Of a stretch of 64,000 nt of DNA, positions 48,601 through 60,304 are shown in pieces. Source of the DNA: Rhabditophanes sp. KR3021 (Eukaryota > Nematoda > Chromadorea > Rhabditida > Alloionematidae). Position 1 is the first letter of the stretch. Each line of letters begins with the position of its first letter. Both the position numbers and the translations under genes were made by a program. Below the pieces are notes generated by a model. It ran no database searches. It was not told the origin of the DNA and saw nothing but the letters and a program-made list of their open reading frames with translations. The DNA lies in the NCBI GenBank assembly GCA_963281155.1, contig CAUJLY010000003.1:3286001-3350000 (forward strand), written 5' to 3'.

Positions 48601-48790
48601 TACAAATGGGCCATGTCCTTTAAAGGGCACCAACTAATTAAGGTAATGGCTTGTACTTGTATTTTATTTGAATTACCTCTCTTACTTCAACGGGGCCCCA
48701 GCCATTTTGCTTGTTCGGTTCTTTGTATGAATTGATAAATTGTTGTAGATTAGTTCTTGCTAACGAATGCATTTCAAAAGGTCGCTTGCC
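45690..48790 (-). CDS. ccb: Voltage-gated calcium channel beta subunit, divergent (5' end not found)
   Basis: Cytoplasmic SH3-guanylate kinase (GK) subunit that binds the alpha-1 I-II loop and controls channel traffic and gating. Exons: 48790-48686, 48115-48014, 47976-47854, 47752-47631, 47367-47211, 46994-46889, 46265-46114 and 45893-45690; every phase agrees. SH3: [57 protein letters not shown]. Hook and [87 protein letters not shown]. The 47211/46994 intron appears to start with GC (GCAAGT), not GT. Between the VTDLL exon and the NPAQL exon the segment usually reading SLAKRSV...RTIIERS is missing. A candidate upstream exon is 49979-49939 (SDLSLKKCRQ, phase-compatible), unproven. The N-terminal part and start codon are not located. 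Confidence 0.88.
47066..47134. repeat. Two-copy direct repeat in calcium channel gene intron
   Basis: A 22-base word beginning AAAGCATTTAATGAACTATT at 47066-47087 recurs at 47113-47134 with one change (AAAGCGTTTAATG). The period is 47 bases, and the stretch between shares ATCTATTAAA words. It lies in the GC-AG intron. Confidence 0.6.
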
Positions 48791-51700
48791 CTAGAACTTA
48801 TTAGGTACGGTAAATATTAAATATTTTCACAAAATGTTAATGACATTATTGGCAAAAAGGCATTACAATGGATGGTCTTAACTATTGTCTTAAAACGGAG
48901 AACATTTGGCGTTAAAAAGGAATTGAATATAACAATCGCAACACAATGGTCTCCTTCACAAATTATACACTTTTGAGAGTGCCAGGTACACTAAAATTAA
49001 GTCGACAACTCTGTTAAAAATCTTGCCACATTTATTAAAAACTTACATAAAGAGGATCCTCTTTTTACCGTTAGGAAATGGCAGGATATGTCACTAAAAT
49101 AAGGTAATGGCGCGAATGAGACAGCAATAAATGCATAAATTATAGAACTGACAGTTGCGTGATCATTAACATAAATATTTGTTTAAAAATTTGCCAAATT
49201 ATTCTTTCTAATTTTGTTTCTAATAACTTTCTTTATTAGCCTTATAATCAAATTCCATCATTAGCCCTTTGTTACTATATTTAATTTGGTTTGAGTAATT
49301 CAATTTGCTCTGATTATTTCACTTCCTGATAATTATACTTTGGGGCAACAAACTTTTTTACCAACTTTTTGCGCATTCATTTCAAAAGAGAGGCAAATTA
49401 GACAAAGATACTTGAACAAGTTGATTTTAAAGTATAGGGTGCAAGTTCGCGGCATATCCACTCATTTGAATTAACTGTGTTTGAATGATTTTTGTAAGTC
49501 ACCGAATAATTGGATATCTATTTATTTAATTAGATCTATCTCACATTTTTATATTATTACTTTGATAGGTAATTTATAACCTCAAACAATTAAAAGTCCA
49601 CCACCATCTGTAATTTTAGAAGGGACATTCAAACAAAAATACCATTACTGTTATATACTTATTCATCACCCAGTCTTAAGTTTAATTAATAAGTCGGAAA
49701 GGGTAAAGCTACATATATGACGACTTTTCAAAAATCAAATTACACATATCTTAAAAATAGCGGCACCTTGTGATGTCATTTGAATTTATAATCAGTATGT
49801 AAAAGTGTCAGCATAACTGAACATAACATTTGCCCATTGTTTCAAAATGATTCTATTGTCCACTGTGCAACCTAACCATAAAGTAATTGTCATAGGTAAT
49901 TTGGTACATATAATGAGTATTCCCTTTAAAGGCACACCTGCCGACATTTTTTCAAACTTAGGTCGCTTTTTATACAAACTAGAGCCTGTGTTCTTATTTT
50001 AAAGTCATTAGATATCCGCAAATATGAGTAGATATTAATGGATGGTAATGATAGACCTGATTTGTGTAGCATAACTACTTCCTACCATGCTTCATTCATT
50101 TTTTAGCTCATTTTTTGCATTAAATTTATTTTTAAATGGCTTTTTCAAATCACTTTTAAAATGTCTTTTTGTAGTGACTTTTATATAAGCTTGTGTAGAT
50201 CATTTTTTAAATGACTTTTTAGATATCTAATTTCTTGAAAACTTATTTTTACCTCATTTTAACACTTTTTGAATGATTTATTTGTATCTGTTTAAATAAT
50301 ATCTGCTATGATCTTGTTTTTTGGTAAACTTATATCTACGTAATCAAGTATTATATTTCAGTCGACAGTTATTTTAAAATCACTTCAAACAATAGACTCG
50401 TCAAAATTTATTTTAACACCTTAGCTTAAGATTTGTACCGTAATGTTATTTTATGATCTGTTTTTAGATACCCGATATTATTAGGTCAACTCATGATTGT
50501 CAGATATGAAGATTTATCTTAATCTTTTGTCCCAATATCAGATGTCCATTTCTGGTTGTTGTTAGGGTGTGATATTTTTTTTAATGATAACAAGGATCAA
50601 ATGTGTAGAAATGTGTGCGTAAGCTTTTAGAATAAATGTCTGCTGATCCACAATATAACACTTTCTTGAGTGGCACTTTCTTTGTGGTTTATCGCCTCAT
50701 TATTTATACCCCATCAACATATACAATCACCATCCTCTTTTTTAATAGTGACTTTAATAGAGAATTTAATAGTGAATTAGTTAGTGTTGATTGGGAATAG
50801 CCTTTAGCTTAAATATTTATAATTCATATGGTTGATAACATCATAATAATAGTTCGAATTAAAATATGTTTATACACTCAAATGCTAACTAATTTGTAGC
50901 ACTCTTTTAAGATTGAAATGATTTTGTTTAACGTCATTAGTGGAGTCTTAATAACATATTTTAAACAAAATATGATTCCTTATTACGCTAAATGATTATC
51001 ATCTTCCACTAAGATTTAATGTTTATTTATAAACACCCCAATTAATTAATTAAATATTTATCTGAATAGTCAAATCAAATTATGTGTATATTTAAATGTA
51101 TTAAATATGATTTGGCATTAATTTGTATTTGAAATTAATTCAAATAACTTGGTGATGATTGTTATCTTTTGCACATCTGTCTCATCACTATTCTATCCTC
51201 ACTTTTGATTGCATGTCAAGATTTTATCTCCAACATAAATACGTCAAGCTGGAAACATTCATTTAAAAGAATGGTGCCGACAATATTTATTTTGTTAATT
51301 CGAAAGTAAAAATAATTCACTTACCTTATTAGTACTGATTTAATGGTCATTTAAAACTGATCCAAATCAGTGTCTATTCAATTAGCAATAAATAGATTGA
51401 CACTGATTATGGTGGTATATTTTGATAAATTCTCCTCTAACACAGTCTTCTTTTAATCGACTACACATGCCTGTTGACAATGACGCTAATCATTAAACTC
51501 TACATTTAAATACAATTTAAATACAACTTTTTTCCTTTAAAGGCCTTGCTTTTTTATTGATATAATTTAAGGACAAGTATATAAATCAAGGCAAATGGAA
51601 GACGTTAATTTTAATAGTATTTGTATGAAATGAAACAGATAGTAAATCATTACCACCAACCAACTTCTGATTAGATTACAGAGGTTCTTTAGTTTTAGAA

Positions 51701-53228
51701 GGGACTTTATAATTGGATGATTCCTTATCCTTAAGCTAATATTGTATTTAATCATATTACGAATAATCTGTCACTCTATTATTTTATATTTTTTTATTTT
51801 ATGCATCATCATTTCGCAAATAATCCTATATAACGCATTTAACTTTTTACTTGCTCATAAGTAGTACAAAAGTGTATATTATATTGTTATGCATCTATTT
51901 AATTGAAGAGATAATAATTTGAGTATGTTTTCGAATTATATTGAAACGCATTGTTTAATTGAGAAAATTAGTAATTTGATTGTATTTTTGAATCAAGGTA
52001 TGTCTTAGATTGAGCACAAGTTGTTTGATCCATATATGTCAAATAAAAGAAAAATTTATGTGGGAAAACTGCGATTTACAACGGTTTACAAGGAAATGGT
52101 CTAAAGTAGGTAATTATGAATCTTGAGTTTTAATGATAAAGGGCATTCAAATGCTTGCAACCACTAATTACAGATCTTTATTTTCAAATAATAATGATCG
52201 GTTTAAAGTAAAAATGGCGTTATTATATAAACATAGTCCTTTTATAGCTCGATAATACCTTCTTTTATATACTCATTTTGTCGCTTCTATTGTAGTGTCG
52301 TACAATACAAATGGACCACCGTCAATGGCAGAGCACGTTAGCTCTTGATTTTGGTTCACGCTATAAACAGCATGCATGCAAATAACATACAAACCGTTAT
52401 ATGGTATCATGCTGACTTTATTTGAAATAAAACAATTATTTGATCATTATTAGTCTAAAGTATACAGCTAACAATCTATTATTATTGTTCCACTTTTTGA
52501 CTCTTTTGGCAAAAAGTTTTAGTAAAAATATTCTTTTTATACAAAGGCGTCTAAATGCTGCTATACAAATCTTTTATAAAAAGCAAGTCTTTGTCTTTTT
52601 TACGTATTTTAAAAATGATAATTTAAAAAGTGAATTATTGTTTTAAGTTGGCGCTAAATGGCATTTTTTGATGCGTCATTTGCCTTGATCTTATGTACAA
52701 CATCATTTCTGACTGGATAAATTGTTTTTTTTGTGTATACAGAATGTGTTTAATGTTTTTTATTTTCAAAAACATATCTTCGGATGACCAATGCTTAGAT
52801 CAAGAAAGTTGGTAGTTCGTTTGATTTTATATGTTGTATAAGATTGAATAAAAGTAAAATTGCGGATTTGCTAATCTAGTCTAAGTTGAGTAGCTTTTGA
52901 AGACAGTTTATTTGCACAAAAAATAGTGTTTAATTGTATTAATTGCCATTAATTATGTGTGCCGGTGTCTTTTAATAAACAGCCATACATCTTTTTGACC
53001 TATCATATAAATTTTATGTGTTCAGCTTGCGTGACAATACCATGAGGTCGGATTGACGGTAAAGTGACATAACTATGTAATTTGGTTTAAAAACAAATGA
53101 ATGTTATGTAGTAATTTACTGTACCACACCAAGGGTGGACTTTTTTAGCAAGAGATCGTTCCGCCTTTTGTGTGCCACTAATACGAGCTAAAATAGCAAT
53201 CTCGCTTCTCCTTCTTCTCACATTTAAG
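48791..53228. other. Gene-poor region upstream of the calcium channel gene
   Basis: 4.4 kb, probably first introns and promoter of the calcium channel gene. One possible exon is 49979-49939 (minus). Around 50090-50230 words such as AAATGACTTTTTAG and AAATGGCTTTTTC recur irregularly. A plus-strand splice-like segment near 52295-52335 could be an isolated exon. Nothing else supported. Confidence 0.4.
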
Positions 53229-53431
53229 CAAAACCGTTGCCTTTTAATGACTTGGGCAAAAGTTGGCATTTTAAGAAAGGCAAGGCAGTCGTCGCAACCT
53301 CTCTTCTCATCATCAACCTATTAGCCGCCTTCTTTTTTGTGATATTAGTTTGTATGCGTTCAAGACGACACGGGGGAAATAATATGTTCGATGGTGGCGG
53401 TTACAATCAAGCATCTTCTGCTCTCTCTTAA
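53229..53431 (+). CDS. Possible last exon of a small membrane protein
   Basis: After a weak acceptor (ATTTAAG at 53222-53228) a frame reads FNDLGKSWHFKKGKAVVAT, then a clear transmembrane helix (LLIINLLAAFFFVILVC), a basic stop-transfer stretch (MRSRRHGG) and a short tail ending SSALS. There is no in-frame ATG, so an upstream exon must exist if it is real; I could not find it. The opposite strand is also open here (53269-53087), so coding strand is uncertain. Its base composition is less AT-rich than the surroundings, which favours coding. Confidence 0.4.
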
Positions 53432-54044
53432 ATTACTTAAACTCTCGGCCTTTTGTCCTGTCCCTTGTCTTAACAAAAATCCAGCCCCTATCTTTTACTT
53501 CCCTTTAATTTCTTTCTTTAACTTTTTCTATTCTCTTTACAACAACAAAGCTAATACCAAAAAGCCGTTTAAATTGATACCATGAGCCAAATATAACAAC
53601 AAAAACTTATCAAGTTTGAATGTTCAAATTGGTAGGTGTTATTTTTGACACTGTTACAAAATTAATCCCTAAAAACTAAATTTTTTAATAGTTATAATAT
53701 GTTTATCAAATTAATCATGATTTTATTTGACCTTTCTTCACGTAAATTATATAATATTATGGCAATTATCCTTTTATGTTAATTATTTACAATTATTTAC
53801 ATGCTTTTAGATTATTTGATTTCAAAATTATACTAAGGTTTACTATATTTAACAAGTTTCAATATTAACTATCATCTGGAATTGTTATGACTATATAGAA
53901 GTACAAAAATATTAGTTTAATCAAATCACCGCAAACGGATCTCTATTGCCTTTTTTGATGCTGCTCAAATCTCAGAAATCCAATTGCTACATACTATAAT
54001 ATTTGTGTATTTTTAAATAATAATTACCTCACTAAAATATCACT
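53432..54044. other. Intergenic region upstream of the first TCF gene
   Basis: AT-rich, no open frame of note; presumably promoter of the POP-1-like gene at 54045. Confidence 0.4.
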
Positions 54045-56394
54045 ATGATTGCTGCAGATGATCAAGCTGATGAAGTTAAAGTCTTCAGAAAGGTTGAACA
54101 AGAAGATGGGGATGGTGATGGTGGTCAGTCAGCTGATTCAATGTACGAAGTCAAAAAAGAAGTTGCTTTGGAGGATGAAAGCGAACTCCGGAATGGGGAG
54201 AATTTGATAGATCCGACAACCACACCTCGAAGAGGCTTCCAATTTAATCCCGCTTTAGCAAACATTCAAGCTCAAATGTCACCTCAATGCTTTGGAATGC
54301 CTATGATGATGCCATGTCTAATTCCCGACCCAGCTGCCATGGCTATGAGTTCAAATGCGTTAAATCAAATGATGTCACCAGCTTTTAATTATTTATCTCC
54401 CCAGCTTCAAATGTATAGGAACTTTATGACACAAAACTCGCCAATGTATGCCAATTCATACATGCAAAATTTAAATGCGATGGCTGCCAGCATGGGAAGA
54501 CCTATGGGTCCCAACAACGGCTTAAATTTTGGAAATATGGGAAATAATTATGGGAGTGCACCTTTTATGGGAACGAACAGTTACCCCAATACACCCAAAG
54601 CCTCTAAAAGCAGACGGGAAGATCACAGTCCTGAAAAACCACACGTCAAGAAGCCGCTTAATGCATTCATGTGGTATATGAAGGAGAACCGGCCAAAGTT
54701 GTTGGAAGAAGTGGAGTATAAAGAGAAACAGAGTGCCGAATTAAACAAGATTTTAGGTAAAAATTGGCACAATCTTGACAAGGTGGAACAACAGAAGTAC
54801 TATGACATGGCTAAAAAGGATAGGGAAGAGCATGCTATTGCTAATCCGGATTGGTCTGCCAGGGATAACTATGCTATTCGAAAGAAGAAGAAATCAAAGC
54901 GAGTAAAATCACTAGGTAAGTTCTTTGTAAAGTTTGCCCTTCAATGTGAATTTTAAAAACAAATGGTTAAATGTGCTGTAAATAGCCATATATTTATCCT
55001 TCTTCATTTACAATCGCTCTCATTGTTAAGCGACTGCGTTGGCCTTTGTATTAAAGAGGGGTGATTGTGTAATTAAGTGGTAGCTTAATTTTCTCGTACT
55101 TAAGATTATCTTTTCGTCGATTGTGCAATAAACATCAATTGACATTAGATCGCTTCATGCGTAAAATCATTGTCTATTTTTTATCTTTTCAATTATTAAT
55201 CTTCTTTTTTATAGATAATGCTGATCGAAAGAAGTGCAGGTGAGTAAATATAATTATTTCGTGAACCACACATAGAAATTATAATTCTGCTGTGGTTTAA
55301 TTAAGTTTAAAAATATGTAACCTTTTATATACTTCAGCTATAATTATAACACCGCTTGATAGGGAATTAATAATCATATGTAATATAAAAAATTATTTTT
55401 TTAATCGTAAAATTAGTTGAGTTATGCCCAAAATACTAAAAATTAATGTTCAGAAGTTTGGATAACTCTTTAAATAATACCCCTTTCAAATTCATTTAAT
55501 CTTCGTCATCTTCTTTTATATTTTAATTGAGCGACTGTTGCTTCAACAACCTTAGTTAATTATTTTATAAACGACTAATGCAAGGATTTGATGACATAAA
55601 ACTCAGATTCTTGATATTTGTAATCAGTTTTTCCTGTCCTAAACTGGGTATCCCTGAAAATGTCGAGTGTGATCAGGTTCCAGACATTCTCAAATATGTT
55701 TAACTTATGGGATCGTGCTGGTCAAACCAAAAGACCCATATCTTTATGTAGTCCTCCAAAAAATATTCAGTTATCTTCGATTTGTAATTTAGATACTTTC
55801 TTGCTCCGAAATCCAAGATTACCTTTTAAATTTTGGTCGAATCAAAGGGAATATGTTAAGGCTTAATTCTGAATGTATTGCGAACTAGCATACTAGATGT
55901 AATGAGTAGTCGGGAACATTTTAACATACTGGATCACCCCAAACCCATAAACTAGAATAATTATATGGCAAATTTATTTATATTTAATATTTTCAGAGCT
56001 CGTTATTCTGTAAATCAAAAAGAGAGGTGGTGCAAGCACTGCCTTCGCAAAAAACGCTGCATATACTCAAAAAGCGAGTCTATAGCATCTTCTCCGGCAG
56101 TGCAAGAAAATTCAAGAACACCTGCAATGTCATCTCCCGCTTCAAGTGGAATGCAAGGGATCGATTGACGATAAAAATTCGGAATCAGAATCAGAAACGG
56201 ATACAAATAGAACAACAGTACTTCAAGATATTAGCCAAACTCCAACACAACGTAACCTGAGCATGCAATTTAATTTAGGAATGCCTATGCCTGGTATGCC
56301 AAATGCTCAAGGCATGGGTATAGGAATGCCAAACATGTCTCTTATGGGCAATTTCCTAATGAATCCAAATCACGTTTGGAATACATCAATTTGA
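54045..56394 (+). CDS. pop-1: TCF/LEF (POP-1-like) transcription factor, copy 1
   Basis: Wnt-pathway DNA-binding factor. Exons 54045-54915, 55215-55239 (25-nt microexon) and 55997 onwards. The N-terminus DDQADEVKVFRKVEQEDGD is the beta-catenin-binding segment as in worm POP-1. A Met/Pro/Asn-rich middle (PMMMPCLIPDPAAMAM) leads to the HMG box KKPLNAFMWYMKENRPKLLE, ELNKILGKNWHNL and WSARDNYAIRKKKKSKR, all positions typical of a working TCF. The microexon and third exon build the C-clamp: KKCRARYSVNQKERWCKHC then LRKKRCIY, four cysteines present. After SSPASSG the frame meets TGA at 56168, while DDKNSESESETDTNRTT, an acidic stretch like that in the POP-1 tail, continues one frame over to 56394. 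Either a sequence frameshift, or a 58-nt intron with weak sites (56098-56155), or a true early stop. The 757-nt second intron contains a Tc1-like relic. Confidence 0.9.
55600..55870 (-). mobile_element. Tc1/mariner-like transposase relic
   Basis: Inside the second intron of TCF copy 1, minus strand. One frame reads PARSHKLNIFENVWNLI, close to the signature PA(Q/R)SPDLNPIEN(V/L)W around the third catalytic acid of Tc1 transposases. Upstream in the same frame KKVSKLQIEDN and GLHKDMGLLV with stops between fit a decayed C-terminal half. Terminal inverted repeats were not found. Only a fragment remains. Confidence 0.5.
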
Positions 56395-56759
56395 TCTTTC
56401 TCTCAGTAGCGGTATTACGCCACCTGCCAACCAATAATACACTTTCTCAGTTTTGGGATTAATTTAGATGTAATTATTTTGTTCAATATTTTTGAAATCG
56501 GTACATACTTTGTAATTTATAAATTTTTGATCTTATATCTAATCCTGAATATTTACCTTGTTTTAAGCAATCGTTACTTCAAAATCTCACTTTTATAATT
56601 TCTCGATAAAAAACGCGTCACACATTTTATTATTTCCATTTTATAAATATTTATTTTCAGATCAAAACTCACCCACATTGTATACAATTTTTCAAATATT
56701 TTTAAGAAGCATATTAACTATCATAATAACCAAAATTAACCGAGGCGCAGATCAAAAAG

Positions 56760-58106
56760 ATGTTAGCAGGCGATGATCAAGTTGATGAAGTAAAATTATT
56801 CAGAAAGCAAAAGGAAGATGTTGATTGTGGAACATCCTTAGATCAACTAAATGAAGACAAAAAAGATGTTGCCTTTGAGGCGGAAATTGAAAGCAGAAAT
56901 GAAAAATCATACGCTAATTTGACAAAAAAGTTTGCATGGAATCCCAACATCGCAAATTTACAAGCCCAGATGTCTCCACATTGTATGAATATGATGATGC
57001 CTGGTATGATGGCAAGTCCGGCTGCTATCTTAATGGGATCCCCTTCTTTTAATCCATTTGTTAATGCTTCCTTGGGATTAATGTCTCCTTCATTTCAAAT
57101 GCAAAATAGCTTAGCAGCACTAACCAGAATGTCGCCTTTTTATGCACCATCATTCATGACAAATAATCAAATGAATTTTAAACCTCAAATTATGCAAAAT
57201 ATGGCTCATATGTACAATCCATGTTCTTTCACGCAAAATATGCCCTCCTCATCAATGGAACAACCTCAGCAGTTTGACACTACGCCCAAAAGATCAAAAC
57301 TCAAGAAACCAACTACAAAGCCATATATTAAGAAGCCACCTAATGCTTTTATGCTGTATATGCAAGACACTCGGGCAACAATTAAAGAGGAAGATGAACA
57401 CAAAGATAAGCAGAGTTCTCAAATCAATTCAGAATTAGCTAAGAGATGGCGTTCATTAAACCGTGCTGAGCAGCAAAAATACTTCGATATGTCCAAGGAT
57501 GTCAAAGAGAAACATGCAATTGAACATCCAGACTACAAGGCGTCGGATTTCTATGGTGTAAGGAAAAAGAAAAAGACAAGAGTTGTTTCAGATTCAGGTA
57601 AGTGAAAGGCAAATACATTTATTAATTAATTAAATATTTTAGGATCGGACGAATTCAAAAAATGTAGAGCAAGATTTGGCATGGTTGATAAAGAGAAAAA
57701 TTGGTGTAAAAGCTGCCAACGAAAAAAAAAGTGCTTATATTATCGAGATTCAGGAAATCAAGGTTCAATTTCATCTCCAAATCCTTCCTCATTTGCATCC
57801 CCAGCGTCATCAGTTGCACGTGGTGGCAGTGTTGCTTCGCCAATGGTGATGCAAGCTCCACCAGCAACAGAAATTTATTCCTCCATCAAAGGTCTTTTAC
57901 ATGATCAAAATGATCCCTTACAAAATCATTCTTACAAAGCAGGTTCACAAGCATCAGTCTTAACACCAACTGAAAACATATACTTTGGAAATTCCACTTT
58001 ACTACAAACACCACCTGGTAATTCCTTCAAACCAATTATTTACAACGATCCTAAAAACGAGTTTCCAAGATCTGAAGAAATAGACCCAACAATAGCCAAT
58101 TTGTAA
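56760..58106 (+). CDS. TCF/LEF (POP-1-like) paralog, copy 2, with diverged HMG box
   Basis: Tandem paralog of the gene ending at 56394, same strand, 365 bp away. Exons 56760-57598 and 57643-58106, 434 residues. The N-terminus DDQVDEVKLFRKQKEDVDC aligns with copy 1, followed by WNPNIANLQAQMSPHC (copy 1: FNPALANIQAQMSPQC) and a Met-rich middle. HMG box: KKPPNAFMLYMQDTRATIKE, KRWRSLNRAEQQKYFDM and PDYKASDFYGVRKKKK. Leu in KPLNAFM is Pro here and WSARDNY has become YKASDFY, so DNA contacts outside the box core are altered. The C-clamp is intact: KKCRARFGMVDKEKNWCKSC then QRKKKCLYY, in one exon, so the microexon intron of copy 1 is lost or was gained there. The tail is S/P-rich (SSPNPSSFASPASS). 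Frame intact over the full length, so probably functional but specialised. Confidence 0.88.
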
Positions 58107-59699
58107 CTCATTCAATACTTTCTCATCATTAATTCAATTACATATCCGTTTTGACATCACTTCTTTGATCTGTTCTCAGTTTTGCAACTTTTTATTACAT
58201 ATTAAACTTTTTATTAATATACGTATTACTTTTTATTTATTTTAAAAACAAACAAGGCTACTTTTAATTGCTTTGTTATTGTTTAGGAATGTACTTTATG
58301 AGGTAGCGGCATCGCTTTGATAGTGTTACCTTATGTTTAATCATGTATTTTATTTTAATTGCAAACAAAGATATGATTTACCTTGAGTAGAATGGACTAA
58401 ACATGTAGTATAATACATAATTATTTTGAAAAAATTAAGGGACTTTTACCACTAAAGACACATCAAAGACATTTATTTCAAAACACATAAATAACAGCTC
58501 AACTAAATTCAGAAAAGATAATTTGAATACTAATTTATACATATCCGGTTGACATTCAGAAACTAATTTGTTTAAAGTTGAAGAGGAAATGAGTAAAGCA
58601 AATTACAACACTATCAAAAACTTGAAATTAATGTAAACCAAGATTAATGACAAGTACTTTCCATTCAAATAATCAATGACAACTTGATCAAATTAATCAA
58701 GCAGATGATTAGCGTAAAGCAACTGTTTTTCAAAATATTTAAAACATACACAACTACAAAGCCTTGTGCTTTTCTGTTAATTGTTTGACACATGTCTCTT
58801 TTGAGTAGATCCAGCTGTTGCATCCAGTGGCCTAGTTTTGAAATTATGAACTTATTGAATTTAATTGAGTGAGACTTTTTTGTAAATAAATATTTAAATT
58901 TATACACATAGATAAATAAATATTTACGACCTTTGATTAGTGTTTTCTACAACCTACCTATAGCTGTAAATGATTTTAAAACTGCAAAGCAAGATGTTTA
59001 CACACTCTCGAAAAATGAATGTGATTTTTGATGGCACTTTTGTTTGAAATACTCTCTCCAATTAACACCTCACTTATCATAACACCCACCTGTCTCTCAT
59101 AAAAACGACACACACATCAAAGGCAATTCCGAACTCATTTTTTATGTTGTTAATTAGCTTTATGCACATGTGTGAAACCATAAAAACCCCTGTTATCATA
59201 AATCAAAACCTCTCATTTAGTTTGCTAATAAAAGTGATGTCGGCAAATTTCTTTTTATCTTTTGTAAATAAAACATCGACATAATGATAGGGCTTTTTTA
59301 TAAATTTATTTATAAGCATTACAATATTAAAGATAAGCGTAAGTAGATACAAAAATAAATGTTTTCGAAAATGATTATTTTATATTTTTCAATGCACATT
59401 GTCATTCAACTGTTAAAGGCTTTCAGAATTACAATAATGGATTAAATTAATTATTAAACAATTTTGAAATGTTTTAGTGATGATTATAGTTGTAAAAATA
59501 AAGCGTCATTTCAAAGAGTTTTAATCAAACGTTGATATAAATTGATTTTAATTTAACATTTCGTGTGTCATGAAATTAATGTAAAAATTTAAATATTAAG
59601 AGGTACACATTTGAGCGCATGTTCTTATGCATTCAAATTTTGTAAAAGAACGAAGTGATTTAAACCATAATATTTGATTAGACTTACATATTTTCTATC
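58107..59699. other. Intergenic region
   Basis: 1.6 kb, AT-rich. An 80-codon minus-strand frame at 58907-58665 has no motif and is probably chance. No other structure recognised. Confidence 0.4.
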
Positions 59700-59944
59700 A
59701 TGCCTGCTGATGATCAAGAACGCTCTAAGAAACACTCCGACAAAAATGACAATCAAATGGATCCTGAACTCGGAACCGTATCAAGGCTAGGGCTGAAGCT
59801 GACATGGATATCGATGACACGATGGAGGATGTAAGGAAATCAAAAGTAGTAAAGGGTAAATCTGCTAAAAAGGTCAAAACAAATGTAAAGGAAACATCTG
59901 GAAGAATTTTCTGGGCCAAGTGGACACAATGCTTGGCTTTTTAG
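59700..59944 (+). pseudogene. Short frame-broken coding remnant, unknown
   Basis: An ATG at 59700 opens MPADDQERSKKHSDKNDNQM, hydrophilic and protein-like. After about 25 codons that frame degenerates, while another frame from about 59777 reads RIKARAEADMDIDDTMEDV, then KVVKGKSAKKVKTNVKETSG, and ends FWAKWTQCLAF with a stop at 59942-59944. The two look like parts of one small acidic/basic protein separated by an indel. No family recognised. Confidence 0.35.
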
Positions 59945-60304
59945 TCTTCAAAGATGCCGATTAAACTGTAAGATGTTATTTTATTTTTCTTTGTAAATAT
60001 ATTGTTGTTATTGGTAAAAGTGAATTTTTAAACCGACTATATGTGAGAAAGATGAGTCATTTTCATTTGGCTAATAACATTAATGATACACATGTTTAAT
60101 GTCATTGAAAAATAATAATACAATTAAGGAAGAGTATCTTATACTTGTTGCCAATTAAAATAACCCGCTAGACAAGTTAAGTCATCAGTAGATCATTTAT
60201 ATTATCGAAGATATGATGTTGTAATTCAATTAAGTTCTGTAAATCTTTTTAAGTTGAATGAACATAAATGAGAGTTTATTAATTGCACTGTAATTTTTTG
60301 GAAA

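Noticed and set aside
58665..58907. 80-codon minus frame downstream of TCF copy 2
   Set aside because: Mostly I, K, L and N as expected from AT-rich DNA; no motif.
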